From the NCBI GenBank assembly GCA_036250195.1, contig JAVHZZ010000006.1, positions 191,641,850 to 191,705,849 on the forward strand: a DNA stretch of 64,000 nt. The letters run 5' to 3'. The stretch is from Mixophyes australis. Lineage: Eukaryota; Chordata; Amphibia; Anura; Limnodynastidae. Positions within the stretch are counted from its first letter, which is position 1; the number at the start of each line of letters is the position of its first letter. Shown here piece by piece: positions 13,638-27,000 of this stretch. Both the position numbers and the translations under genes were made by a program. A model generated the notes under the pieces. That model saw nothing but the letters and a program-made list of their open reading frames with translations, was not told where the DNA came from and ran no database searches.

Positions 13638-16600
13638 GTATTATTACATTATTCTTACACCTAATATGACTAATATTTCCTACCATCACCTTTTAAGACT
13701 CCCTGTTTCTTAACCCCCCAATCTATCTGCTAACTAACCCAATCTATCTCTGTTAGCCCAACCTCCTGTGATCATCCCTCACTGTAACGCTTGCACTGTC
13801 CTTCCATGCAATGATTTTTTTGTGTGTTTCAGGGGAGAGTGGAGCTGGCAAGACTGAAGCCAGTAAATACATAATGCAGTACATAGCCGCCATCACCAAT
13901 CCCAGCCAGCGAGCTGAGGTAGAGAGGTATGTTATACTATAAAATATCTACCCTATTTGCACTACAGCAAGTAATGAGTTTCTGGTCCAGTTGTTTTGTC
14001 CTCCCATTGTGGTGCTTCCTAAGTGGCATACCCATTGTCCCTCATACACTTATACAGGGTGAAGAATATGCTCCTTAAGTCTAACTGTGTCTTGGAGGCA
14101 TTTGGAAATGCCAAGACTACCAGAAATGACAACTCCAGCCGGTTTGGAAAATACATGGACATTAACTTTGACTTCAAAGGAGATCCCATTGGAGGGCACA
14201 TCAGTAATTACCTATTGGAGAAGGTGAGAAACACTGGATAAGAACAGTCAACACTTACCCAATTAGCTTCTTGATTGAAGAACTGCTTTGTTATATGTTA
14301 TTAATTTTTTCTCACAGGCTAAACACTATTAAAGGGTAATTTCACTCAAACATTATTTATAAACCTCCATAACCTTCCCTCTAAGTACCATATTGGTGGA
14401 GGTCCCATGTCAGGGTGTCTGCACAACTCTCCCCTATATCGCTTCACCTGGGGCTGACAACCTGGGGGAATTAATTCCAGCTCCTAAGAAACAGTGCTTT
14501 ATTACCTTCATACAGACACTGATTGGTTAGAGCCGCAGTCATTGTTACCTTCATACAGACACTGATTGGTTAGAGCCGCAGTCTTTATCGTCATATATAC
14601 ACTGATTGGTTAGAGCCGTAGTCTTTGTTACCTTCATACAGACATTGATTGGTTAGAGCTGCAGCCCAGCGCAGTCATTGTCTGTGGTAGAAAATAACAG
14701 ATCCCCTCTGATGGTTGTCAGCAGGGATCGGTAATCCTGAACAATGGGTGTCTCTGGTATGGGACCTCCATAGATTTTCAGGGTTTTTTGGGACCCTGCA
14801 GTTCTACTAGTTAAGAGTAGGGGGAGAATTATCCTGTATGAAAAGCAAGTTATACAATGTAAGCAATGAAAAGCCTGTGACACACTCACCCAACTCCTTG
14901 GTCCATAACTGTATAGCCCTGTATAGAACTATTTATTATACAGCAATAATACATCAAATAAACAGTCGTTATAACCGTATCAGTCCAGTTGTAGAAATGT
15001 TTTTATTTAGATGTAACCGTTTACTTTTCAAGTTTTTGAGGGTTGTCGTTCCTTCTTCAGGTCTAAAGTACTGCTGACCTACACGGCAGACTGCATCTCT
15101 TGAACCTTTGTCTTTAAAAATAATTTGTTAGTCCAAATAAAAAAATATAACTATATACTGCTCAATGTTTACAGCAATATTACACAAATAGGATGTGATT
15201 GCTAATATTGATTTTCTTTCCCTTTATCCAGTCTAGAGTCATCGTTCAGCAACTAGGAGAGAGGAATTTCCACTCATTTTATCAGGTTAGTTTTCCTGGT
15301 TGGGTTTTAAGGAATATATTTTTTCCTGTGCAGAAATGTTTGTGTTTCATGTATATACCCCCTTTTCTCACGCTGTTTCCCTCGCCAACTTTATCTTTCT
15401 CTGTTTTCTTTTTTAATAATTTTTATGCTTGTTCAAACACAAAATGATTACGGTCCAATTTTATCTGACTGCTATAACCGGAGTAATCGAGCTGAGACGA
15501 AAGGAAAGTTAAAAGTAAATTACAGAAAAGGACAAGAAAACCAATCTCTGTTAGACTTCAAATCAATGTTGGTGGTGTCACAGAAGCTTTTTTGATGTGT
15601 TTTAATAACTGTTAGCTATCCTGACTTGCCCTGGGACCAGGCTTTTGATTTTTAGTTTTTGCTTTTATTTTACTCCCTCCTGCCTGCCGGAATGATTTTG
15701 GAGTGGATAAAAGGAAGAGGGAGAGCTATATGTGGCACTCAATAGTACAGTCACACCAAGCCGTCTAATTGTCCACTGTCAGTGAATATTGAAAGCCGAC
15801 AGCACATGCTCTCACATCATACAAAGAGAAAAGTCTATAGTCTGCTTACTTGTCCAGGAGGGGAAACACTTGAGAGCGAACGGCGTAGAACACCGTGGCA
15901 TGGGGTTTTGTACTGCTGTTTGGTGGGCATAACTATTATGTATGAGCATCTTTGGGGAATCGCTGTAACTAGTGGCCATCTCGCTAAGTATTGCCGCTGC
16001 TGATGGCCATTTTGTTGAGCATTGGCGCGCCTGGTGGCCGCCTCGCTGAGCATTGGCGCGCCTGGTGGCCGCCTCGCTGAGCATTGGCGCGCCTGGTGGC
16101 CGCCTCGCTGAGCATTGGCGCGCCTGGTGGCCGCCTCGCTGAGCATTGGCGCGCCTGGTGGCCGTCTTGCTGAGCATTGCCTGAGCATTACTGGGCATTA
16201 TCATGTGCAATTATCACTGCCATGTTTATTGCACTGTTTGTTAGATCTTACTGGTCATTAACATTTGCATATTAAAGCTAGGTGTGCTTTATCTCAATGG
16301 CATATCACACAGTCCTGTGCATGATCACTGACATATTAAATTATGGTGGTCATTAAGAATTACATTATATGTTGCAGGCCTTTGTCACTGAAATTAGATT
16401 TTATTTGGGGGTATTATTATTGGTGGGCATTGTTGTTGGTATATTAGATCTTGCTGGGAATTATCTCTGGCATATTACATCTTGTCGCTATCACTGGTAG
16501 CATGATTAAGGTGATGGGCATTAGAGTGTTTGGTCTTGCTGGGCATTATCACTGCATATTAACTTTTGGTCGGCTGGGCATTACTGCTGATATATTAGAT

Positions 16601-19600
16601 CTTGCTGGGCATCAGTATATTAGATCACTACTACTGGTGTATTATAGCGTGATAAAGTTGAAGGGCATTCTGTCTGCCATGTGTTGCTGCACATTTGCTC
16701 AGCCCCCTGACTACTTGTGAGATCCGTGTACTTCCTCGAAAGTAAAAATATGTTGAAAAATAGAATAGCTAACACTAATACTGTAGCATCAAGAGAAGTG
16801 CACTGACAAACGGTGCATCAGGAGTGTGGAAAAGCTAACAATGTTTTATGAACTGAGATTCTTTTCTTTTTTCCTAGTTACTCTTAGGAGCACCAGAGCA
16901 GACAATGCGTTCCCTTCACCTCCAGAAAGATATCTCTTCTTACACGTATACCCGTTCCCTGGCTCAGCTGAAGGTGAGAGAACTCGGTGAAAACTATTCC
17001 ACACAAACCATGTACAGAATTCCGGTGTAAAAGAACTGTCTGCTTTGTACCCTCTACTGGAATTACCTCGATGACACTGCTCAAACACATTGTCCTCTGT
17101 TTTGTATTTCCCTCTCGTCCAGTCGTCTATTAATGACTCTGCAGAATTCAAAGAAGTTTCAGAGGCAATGAGGGTGATTGGATTCAAACCAGAGGAAATT
17201 CAGACAGTGTACAAAATCTTGGCCTCCATTCTGCATCTGGTGAGTAGGCTTGAGATATATTTAAGTCTGTAAAACAAGAATGAGATATTGACCAGTGTTT
17301 TTTGTTTTATTTTTGATTTTGTGACACTGCTGTGTTTTGTTTTTAATTTTTTTTAATTTTTTTTGTATAATTTGCGCAAAAGAAACAGGCAACTAAATTG
17401 GCAGAAGTCATCCTCCACTGTATGATACATAAAGAGATACGCCAGTGCAGTAAAAAGTATGATGTGCTTATACCCTACTGTGGCCAAGACGTGTCTCTCA
17501 CCGCTTACCAAGACCCATCAAATGGTCTACAGCATTTTATCAGTCTAAGGGGGGTATTCAATTGTTAGAGAGAAGCGCTAAAATCCCGCGCTCGAAAAAT
17601 ATTACCGTTAATACGGTAATATTGCGCGTAAATACCGTTAATACGGTAATTTACTCGCTGGATTTCAGCTGCGAGCTGAAATCCAGCGAGTAATTACCGT
17701 ATTAACGGTAATATTTTTAGAGCGCGAGTATTTTAGCGATCTAGTTAACAATTGAATACCCCCCCAGTCTGCATTGGAGACACCTGGTGCTAAGGCACAT
17801 GGTTGATTTGTAGAATGTGAAAACATTGAAGCTTTGTCTCTACAATCCATGTAAAAACAAAATACTGTAACGATATATTACCCCTCATAGTTTGTACCAT
17901 TGCTGCAAATATTTGCTTTCTTCAAAAGCAAAACAAAAAAACGATAAATGTAGTTCAATAATAAATCTCAGGAAGAAGGCACAGAACCACTCTAGCGCTG
18001 TGTTTTTACTCAATTATATACACATTCTTTCACCTTTATAGCCATGGTTTATAAATGCACCAACAAACTATGGTTATGACTTGTTGCCATGTTATGCTGC
18101 AATCTACAGGATAATACCAACCGAAAATATATATTTAAATAACATCTCCCTATTCACAATGAGCAAAACTGTAGATACCATACTAAGGTAACCCACCAAC
18201 ATGTCTGTTTTACTTATAATACTCCTGTTCTATCTGTACTTACTGGTTAGATACACTGGGCTGAAGAGTGTATCTAACATTACCTCTTACTGCGCAGTCC
18301 TCATAGGGGCTCAGTCCCTCAGTTCATGGGGTCCAGTTGTATGGAGTACTCCCGCACCCGCATTATCACATTACATGTCCAGTTTAAAATAGGTAGAGCA
18401 AAAGGCCCTTAAAACAAATATTTGCATTTATTTTACTCATTAAACCATATAAAATGTCACCAAAGCTGGACTTGACTGAAAAACCCCCAAAACCAAATAG
18501 CTGCTGTGTTTTGGCCCTTACAGTGGAACATATTAAAATTTTGAAGAATTTTTTCTCTCTTTTTCACTTTTCCTTTATTACCTCCATCTTGTCCCTTTCT
18601 CAGGGTAACCTCAAGTTTATCGTGGATGGAGATACCACCATGATCGAGAATGGTAAAGTCGTTTCCGTATTGGCCGACTTGCTGGGTTCTAAGTCTGAGC
18701 TTGTGGAGAAGACTCTCCTGTTCAGGACTGTGGCCACTGGCAGAGATGTTATAGACAAGCACCACACCGAGAAGGAAGCTAGCTATGGCAGGGATGCCTT
18801 TGCCAAGGTACAGAAAGGCTAATAACAAGGAGATACCATGGCTGGCTTGATGTACTGATAGATTAGACTAGGACATATGAGAAAGTGAACTTATGCCAGT
18901 GGAATGGTTGATATGCTATAACCCACCTTGTGTCTGTCACACAGGCTATCTATGAACGCCTGTTCTGCTGGATTGTGAATCGTATTAATGACGTGATTGA
19001 TGTGAAAAAACAAGACACAGCTCTTCATGGGAAAAACACAGTTATTGGTGTGCTGGATATATATGGATTTGAGATCTTTGACAATAACAGGTGTGATGAT
19101 TTTTTTTGCTGCAGATCTCGATTCTGCAACTTTGTGGTTTAAATGTTTGAACTTTGGCAGCACAATACTTCAGCATCCACTGTTGGGTGCCCCTGCTCCT
19201 TCCAACACCTAACTCTCAGTCTGAGACTCTAAGCTAGCCGCCATTCCCCCCTCCCCCCTTTACATAATGACACTGCACCTGTCAAGGCCCAGTGTCATTG
19301 GGGTCTCTTTGTAGCATAGGAAAGGTGTTTCCAGAAAACCTGCCAACCTCTGGAGAGCCACTGGTTGCCGATCTCTGCTTTGAAGAAAACCGATCAAGTT
19401 CTAAATAAGTTGTTTTACATAGTTCCTGGTGCACTATACAAGTGTACAAAAGTCTCTGTTTATTCTGGTCTGTCCGCTGAGGAGGGAGCATAGAATAAAA
19501 TGCGTCCTGTAAACATTGGCTCTCCGCTAGAGTGTTGTGCTGCCTTCTGCATTATTTCCACTCCTGCATGCTGCCTTCCCTCCGCTTCCCAGCCTCTCCA

Positions 19601-20976
19601 AGGCTGTACCGAAAGCTGGACAGCCCTCAAGCAGGGGTTCTGCATCTGCAAATAGGGTGCACTTGTTTCTATGCTCTCTCCCGAGCGGGATCTTTCTGTG
19701 CACTTACTTCTTTTACACAATGCCTAGTGCATGTGTTATTTATAATGTGGCCAGTTCTCTTCCAGTGATATGTGAGAATTCTCCTATCCCGTTGCCCCTC
19801 CATTCATGTATGGGGTGAGTAATTCACCCCACACATTAAAAACACTTTCTATAAAGTGAAATGATCTGAATTTCTAAAAACAAAGAATTTGCACTAATCC
19901 GCAGGATTCATCCATGTTTTCCAGCTTTGAACAATTCTGCATCAATTATTGCAATGAGAAACTACAACAGCTGTTCATTCAACTGGTCTTGACCCAAGAG
20001 CAAGAGGAATATAAGAGAGAGGGAATTCCCTGGAAACATGTAAGTTCTGTCATACTGTACAGTCAGTGTCTGTACCAGCCATGTTCCTATGATGTATCCC
20101 GCACACCACGTACACACACAACCCTACCAGTAGTTTGCCGGCAGTGGTTTGACGGCCGATCAGAGTTCTGTGATGACGTCTGTTGTTTTGTTCTTCCCAC
20201 AGATAGATTATTTTAACAACCAGATCATTGTGGACCTGGTAGAGCAGCAGCATCGTGGGATCATAGCGCTATTGGACGATGCCTGTATGAATGTGGGGAA
20301 AGTGACAGACCCAATGTTCCTGGATGCATTAAACAAGCAGCTGGGGAAACATGCTCACTACTCCAGCAGGAAGGTAAGGTCGGGTACAGAGCAGTTTGAT
20401 TACTCCTCATGCTCATCATCCTCTCTTAGACTGGAGGTGGCAATTATAATAAATACCTTATCATCATCATTTATTTATATAGCGCCTCTAATTCGCAGCG
20501 CTGTACAGAGAACTCACTCACATTAGTCCCTGCCCCATTGGGACTTACAGTCTAAATTCCCTAACATACACACACACACACACAGAGACAGACTAGGGTC
20601 AATTTGTTAGCAGCCAATTAATCTACTAGTATGCTTTTGGAGTGTGGGAGGAAACCGGAGCACCCGGAGGAAACCCACGCAAACACGGGGAGAACATACA
20701 AACTCCTCATAGATAAGGCCATGGTAGGGAATTGAACTCATGACAGCAGTGCTGTAAGGCAGAAGTGCTAACCACTTAGCCACCATGTTACCTTAATATT
20801 TGTTAGAGAAAATCATGCTAAAATCTTAAAAATCCCTCCCCACCTATGAGCAAACGCATCAAAATTGCTCTGAATAAGTTACTCTGAAATTTCTTTACCT
20901 ACTTTTTCCGAGTATATGGATTGTTGTACTTTTATTCAAGGTATTATGGAATTATAGGGATATGATTTATCTTTAG

Positions 20977-21013
<37 letters not shown>

Positions 21014-24000
21014 CAACTACAAGTGTGGAGTGAGGCTGAGAGTGGAGATGACACAGAGCCATTGGGCATGGGGAACAGGGTAGAGTGTCAACAGAGAAGG
21101 AGATGAGAGGAGGGGAACGATGTTAGCAGCGGCAAATATGACATTTTAAGTTTGAGGTAGCATTGGTAGATGCAGGTGGAGAAGGCATAGGGTCAGCTGG
21201 ACACACAGTTACTAACAGATCCAATGAAAACTGGATTCACTAGTAACTAAAATATGTTGGCATGAATCTAAGTAATGCCTTGTATGGGATATCTGACTCC
21301 ACTAATCTAAGCAGGAGGTCGCACAGGACCATGATCCGCTAATCTCCATTATGTTTCAAAATTTCAATCTGGAGCATGGCACCAGCAGATGTGAGGGTGG
21401 TAAATCTTATTTAGGGTTAAGAAGTTAAAGGCTAAGTCCACTTTCAAATACCTTAAAATCCAAGTTTCCTAACAAACCATTTGGCTGTGGCCCTGACTTG
21501 TGCATGTACACCTAGATTTCTGCCATAGCTCAGGCATTTGTGGAGCAAGATGACCGTGTTTGTGGAGCAGCAGTAGTTTGCTCTGGTTCATGTCAAGCGT
21601 TCCTCTCTGCTCTCAGGAGACACTTCTGCAAACTAGAAGTTCTCCTCCCCCACACAAACGCGCACTTCTACTTTGCAGAAGCGTCTCCTAGGAGCAGAAA
21701 GTAAATGTATCCAGGGTCCTGATTCAGTAAGGGACGTATACTGAGCGCAATGTACATTTCTTTAACAAGGCACATACGTATGCCTGAATTCTACATGGAG
21801 CGGATACGTCTGGTGATAATTACTGGTGTAGGTCTGCTCTGCTCTACTAGACCAGACACTGCCAGATACGTTCAATACATATGTGGAATATAAACTCTCA
21901 AGAGACTGCAGAGGGGAAATAACAAACCATTCAGTTATTGTTGCCTGTTAATAACATAGGCATTAATGATAAAACATTAAGACTTAAAAAGTGAAATACA
22001 TTATTTAGAGTGTTGTGTGTCTCCAGTACATAAAATACATCACTAGACTAGACCTGAGAGGTACCCAGAGCTTGAATCTGACTCTGCTGTGGGTGCTGGA
22101 GTTTGGCACACCCTTCTCTACATTGACTATGGTCATCTGCCCGTTTCCCTCTCTGAAATCTTAGACCGTACTAAGTGTCCTTTGCATTCCAGGATCAACT
22201 GAACGTGGCTGCGTTCTGTGGCGCATTGTTCGGTTCTGGGCATGTGCAGAGTAACTATATACGCCCAAAACGGCTGTTTATGTCCCTTAATAAATCCCCT
22301 CTCCCCCATTCCTGTGTTCTTAAATGAGATTGTCAGTGTTTGTTATGTTTCTCATTGTATTTAATTACACATTGTATATCTATCATATCTATCATATCTC
22401 TGGAAAGGAAGAAGTAAGTGAAATAGAACAACGCATTCATTAAAACAACCTAACTGTTTCCAGGGTAACTCATGTATGTAAATACATTGTTCTTGTGTAA
22501 CCCTCCTGGAAAAACAAGGCAATGTGTCCTGTATTTGCATCTATTTATTATTGATAAACCGCAGGTTTTATTTCTTTGGCTGCAATACTAGAACTACAGT
22601 ACTGTGGCAAAGTATTAAAGGAAAATGATAGCAAAAATGCAAATCATCCCTCTATGAAAGGGTTTATGTATTAATATACATAAATGGGGCAGCACGGTGG
22701 CTAAGTGGTCAGCACTTCTGCCTCTCAGCGCTGGGGTTATGAGTTCAATTCCCAACCATGGCCTTATCTGTGTGGAGTTTGTATGTTCTCCCCGTGTTTG
22801 CGTGGGTTTCCTCCGGGTGCTCCGGTTTCCTCCCACTCTCCAAAAACATACTGGAAGGTTAATTAGCTGCTATCAAAAATTGACCCTAGTCTCTCTCTCT
22901 CTCTCTGTCTCTGTCTGTGTGTGTGTGAGGGAATTTAGATTGTAAGCTCCAATGGGGCAGGGACTGATGTGAATGAGTTCTCTGTACAGCGCTGCGGAAT
23001 CAGTGGCGCTATATAAATAAATGGTGATGATGATGATGATGATGATGAATATAGCATTAAGTAAGGGAATGAGGTCCGTTCTAACCAGATAATACCACAA
23101 TAAGCTGCGCTAAATCCACTTTTCCACCGATTTGACAAAATGTGACTGGTTTTGTGATAGATCGCTACACGTGGTATTGCTTGTCCAGAAAGAGTCTTGT
23201 GTGAAGGGGTATTCGTTTGTGATGCACATAATGCTTTAGTCACAAGTGTGCCACGGCCTAGGTACCAAAACCAAGGTTTTGTTATTAGGACCAAGGTATT
23301 TAAGTAATCTACAAAGAGTAAAGTGATGGCCTTTCCCCACTGTGCACAGAGTTTTATATTTTTGTTAACGTCGGTGTGCACATTATCCACGACTTTCATT
23401 GGGGTAAAGTGTTCACATCCGCACAACCTGGCAGCGCAGCTCTGCCAAAATAAATCAATGTATTTAAAACTAGATCATTTATACTTATGACCCCTGTAAT
23501 AATCACAACTCCAAATATCCCTTTACATTCACGAGTATCAGACAAGTCGTACGTTTGAAGAAAACAGAAAAGGTTTAATTTAACACAGGGGTGATGATGA
23601 AATGTGGCAGTAGAATATGTTTTGTCCTGCACTAAGGTGCATGTAGTGCACATAAGAGAACAATTGAACAATCATCATCATCATTTATTTATATAGCGCC
23701 AGCATATTCCGTAGCGCTTTACAATTGGGGACAAACGTAATAAACAAACTGGGTAAAACAGACAAAGAGGTGAGAAGGCCCTGCTCGCAAGCTTACAATC
23801 TATGGGAACAATGACCTGACTACACTTTGCAGCATAACCCAAGCTCATGTTTTGATGCCCTTTATGAGTTGTATCTATTTGTAATGCATTGTATGGTGAT
23901 AAATTGCCCCCAAGTATTTATTTTTGCTATTTTGAACAGAGAGTTTTGAAAGGCTGATTCTCTCCTTCATTTGCCCGTGTGCTGTATTGTTACTTTCCAG

Positions 24001-27000
24001 CAGAGGGAGCCAAATTCCCTGCAGACTCTCTGGCCAGGGCTGTGCACAGATCAATCCTTGACAGATGATGTCATGTCTAGCCACTGGTCACTGGTCTGGT
24101 GTGATTTACACAGTCTGAGAGCCTATTGGTATTCCAGACTTGGCTAGCATCAGACTTAAACACTTAGCAGTGAGGCGGTTAGATATTTGGATTCTTTCCT
24201 TTGTAAATATTTAAAAAAAAAACACTGATGTACCTCTTGTAATAATCATTTTGACAATCTGGATTCCTTATGTGCCTGCAGGCTGTTGACGGATAAAACT
24301 CTTCTCATGATCAGGGCCAAACATAGGATTTCTAGAGGGGGGGTTTCCAAATACCTGATTTTAAGAAAGGCACAAACACAAAAAAAAGAAAAAAACCATG
24401 CTGCAATAATAGTACAATTATAAAAGTACAATGTATATAAATGTAATAACGTATGTTGAATAATTAAAAAAAAAATGAGGCATAAAGGAAGCTATACATT
24501 AAAAATCCACATTAATACTACATTTAAGTAAAACAAATGTTACCACTTGCCAAATTAATATAATGTCTTGTAAATGAATAAAACTCTGCAAAATTAAATC
24601 TAATCTCCCCTCCCTCACATCAAATTCAATTAAAAATATAATACAATTAGTGTTACAGTTACTCAGTGCTTCACATCGCTCTTCGCAGCCGAAAACTGCA
24701 GCAGAACACAGGAGAGAGACTTACTGTTTTTTCATTTTCCTAGGGGCCAGTTCAAATGGCTGTGAGGTGTCATAGTAACATCACGCTTTATGCTTCTGTG
24801 CAAAAAAACAGCAACTGCAGTAATGAAAACAAAGCTCATTTGTGCTCGCACCTCAGAGGGATCATTACCTAAATATCACGCGAAAACATAACGTTTGATG
24901 CTACTACGGCACTTTATTGAATAGGCCCCTAAAGTCACAAACACTAGAGCCAAAACGGAAGTAAGAACCATACACTAGAGACATAAAAAGTAAAAATGAT
25001 AACAGCGGCCATTTGGTTGAAGCCAAAGTTTATGAAGACATAGGTAGATCCCCATAAAAATGAGTCTTGGGGGTATATTCACTAAACTGCGGGTTTGAAA
25101 AAGTAAAGATGTTGCCTATAGCAACCAATCAGATTCTTGCTGTCATTTTGTAGAATGTACTAGATAAATGATACCAGAGAAAAAAACAAGCCTGCGCTCA
25201 GTATATCCTATATTTATATATTGTACCAGCTGCTTGGCAATAAGCCTGCGCTCGGTATATCCCACAATATATATTGTACCAGCTGCTTGGCAATAAGCCT
25301 GTGCTCGGTATATCCCATATTGTATGTGGTACCAGCTGCGTGGCAATATAAATGTCCATATATGTATGCAAAACAAAAAGACAGATGTCGGCGCTTATCC
25401 TTTACACTGCATATCTGTGTGTATGTAGCAAAAAGAAAACATGAGTTATTAGTTCATATTTTGATCAAAACATTTAGGCCTGCATCCCAGCATCAAGGGC
25501 ACCTCATTATATGCTGGTCCTATACTGACCTATATGTTTTAAACACCATTAAAATGGAGTTAAAAATCAGATGCACTCACCTCCCAGGTATAGGGGTTTA
25601 CATCTAGCAAGGGCTGGCTTGTGAGCCACACCTAAATGTGCCTTAAATAGGCTTAATGGACAGCTGCTATGACAATAAGGCAATATTTTGAAACAAAACC
25701 AGAGGTAAAATGATAACTAGCATCTGATTGGTTGCTGTAGGCAACATATCCACTTTTTCAAACCCGCAGTTTAGTAAATTTACCCCTAAGAGCGCTGGCA
25801 AAGTGTTACAGTTTGTGTATTTTTATATTTTATATCTTGTTCTCTCCCTGTTATTAGTTTTACAGGTTTTGATTTGTATTGGTTTTAATGAACAGATAGT
25901 TGAAACATTCCCTGTTCTCTGTACGCCTTTAGGTCTGTCCAACAGATAAAGCTCTGGAATATGACCGAGATTTCCGAATCCGTCACTACGCTGGAGATGT
26001 TCTGTGAGTATCTGTACCCATGTCAGGCACTGGCAAGATTTCATTTATGTTGTCGCTCTACACATGATAGTCTAATAATAATAGATTGTAAAATACAATT
26101 CGGGTACCTAGGTGACCATTTCGTAACACTAAAATTAACCATATGTTGTTGGGGTTTATGTTTTTACAAACAGTTACTCTGTGGTGGGATTTATTGATAA
26201 GAACAAGGACACACTATTCCAGGACTTCAAAAGACTCATGTATAACAGGTGAGACAAACCACAGGTGTGTGTTCTAGAGCGCTCTTACTTCTCCCACTTC
26301 CAATGGCCAAAACTAACTCCATGTTACTATACTAATAACATTGTACTTCCTAACCTATTTACCCTGCCCAGACAGTGGTGGTCATCTCCGTCATAATTAT
26401 ACATACAGTTGCATCATAAAAATCTCATTGTTACTAGTGAGATACTCCGCATGGAACGGGACAAAAGACCAACCCGGTTCTCCTGCTCTCAGAACAGGAG
26501 AGGTCTCTAATTAACAGAAGGAATTACCTGTTCTGCAATGTGTGTTGTATAACAATGGACTAATGCATGATTATCATATAACACACAGGCTTAATACTCA
26601 GCTGTATTTTGGATACAAATAAGCACTTAGATACAGCTATAGCTCATAGGGAGGCATACTGCATATATTAACTAATTAGGTGTTCTAGTTTTATTATATA
26701 AGATGAGATATAGGAAAAAATGCACTTTTTATTCAGTTGATTGATGTATACGTGAACCTCAGCATCAACACCGTTTACTATACTTAGGGGGAGATTCAAA
26801 TGCCGGGGATGTGGCTCGCAGACGTCGCCGCTATGTCTATCTGCGCACATTGCTGACAATTGCGGTTGGAATCTCCGCTCACTTTTCCCACACACTACTT
26901 TTGGTTGCGAGGAAATATGAGCAGAGATTCCAGCTATAACAGTGGTGCGAGGTGTCTCCGGAACGTCCATGTAGACACCTCGCACTGATGTTATGGATGA

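Larger units (their letters stand above)
25069..25786. mobile_element. Fold-back MITE (family A) split by a nested insertion
   Basis: The left arm (25069-25173) and right arm (25708-25786) are separated by a 534-bp insert. AAATGATA is repeated at both junctions (25166-25173 and 25708-25715). Confidence 0.8.
20374..25932 (+). other. MYO1D intron 11 (5.6 kb)
   Basis: Holds two full-length V-SINE-like copies in opposite orientations, a LINE 3' tail, and a fold-back MITE split by a nested unclassified insertion. The stretches 21000-22680 and 23820-25060 show nothing I can name. Confidence 0.75.

Noticed and set aside
15812..16210. 132- and 117-codon minus-strand frames
   Set aside because: Largely translations of the 31-bp satellite in two frames.
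18457..18828. 123-codon minus-strand frame
   Set aside because: Antisense shadow of MYO1D exon 8.
22683..22760. tRNA gene
   Set aside because: Box-like promoter elements belong to the SINE head. There is no cloverleaf.
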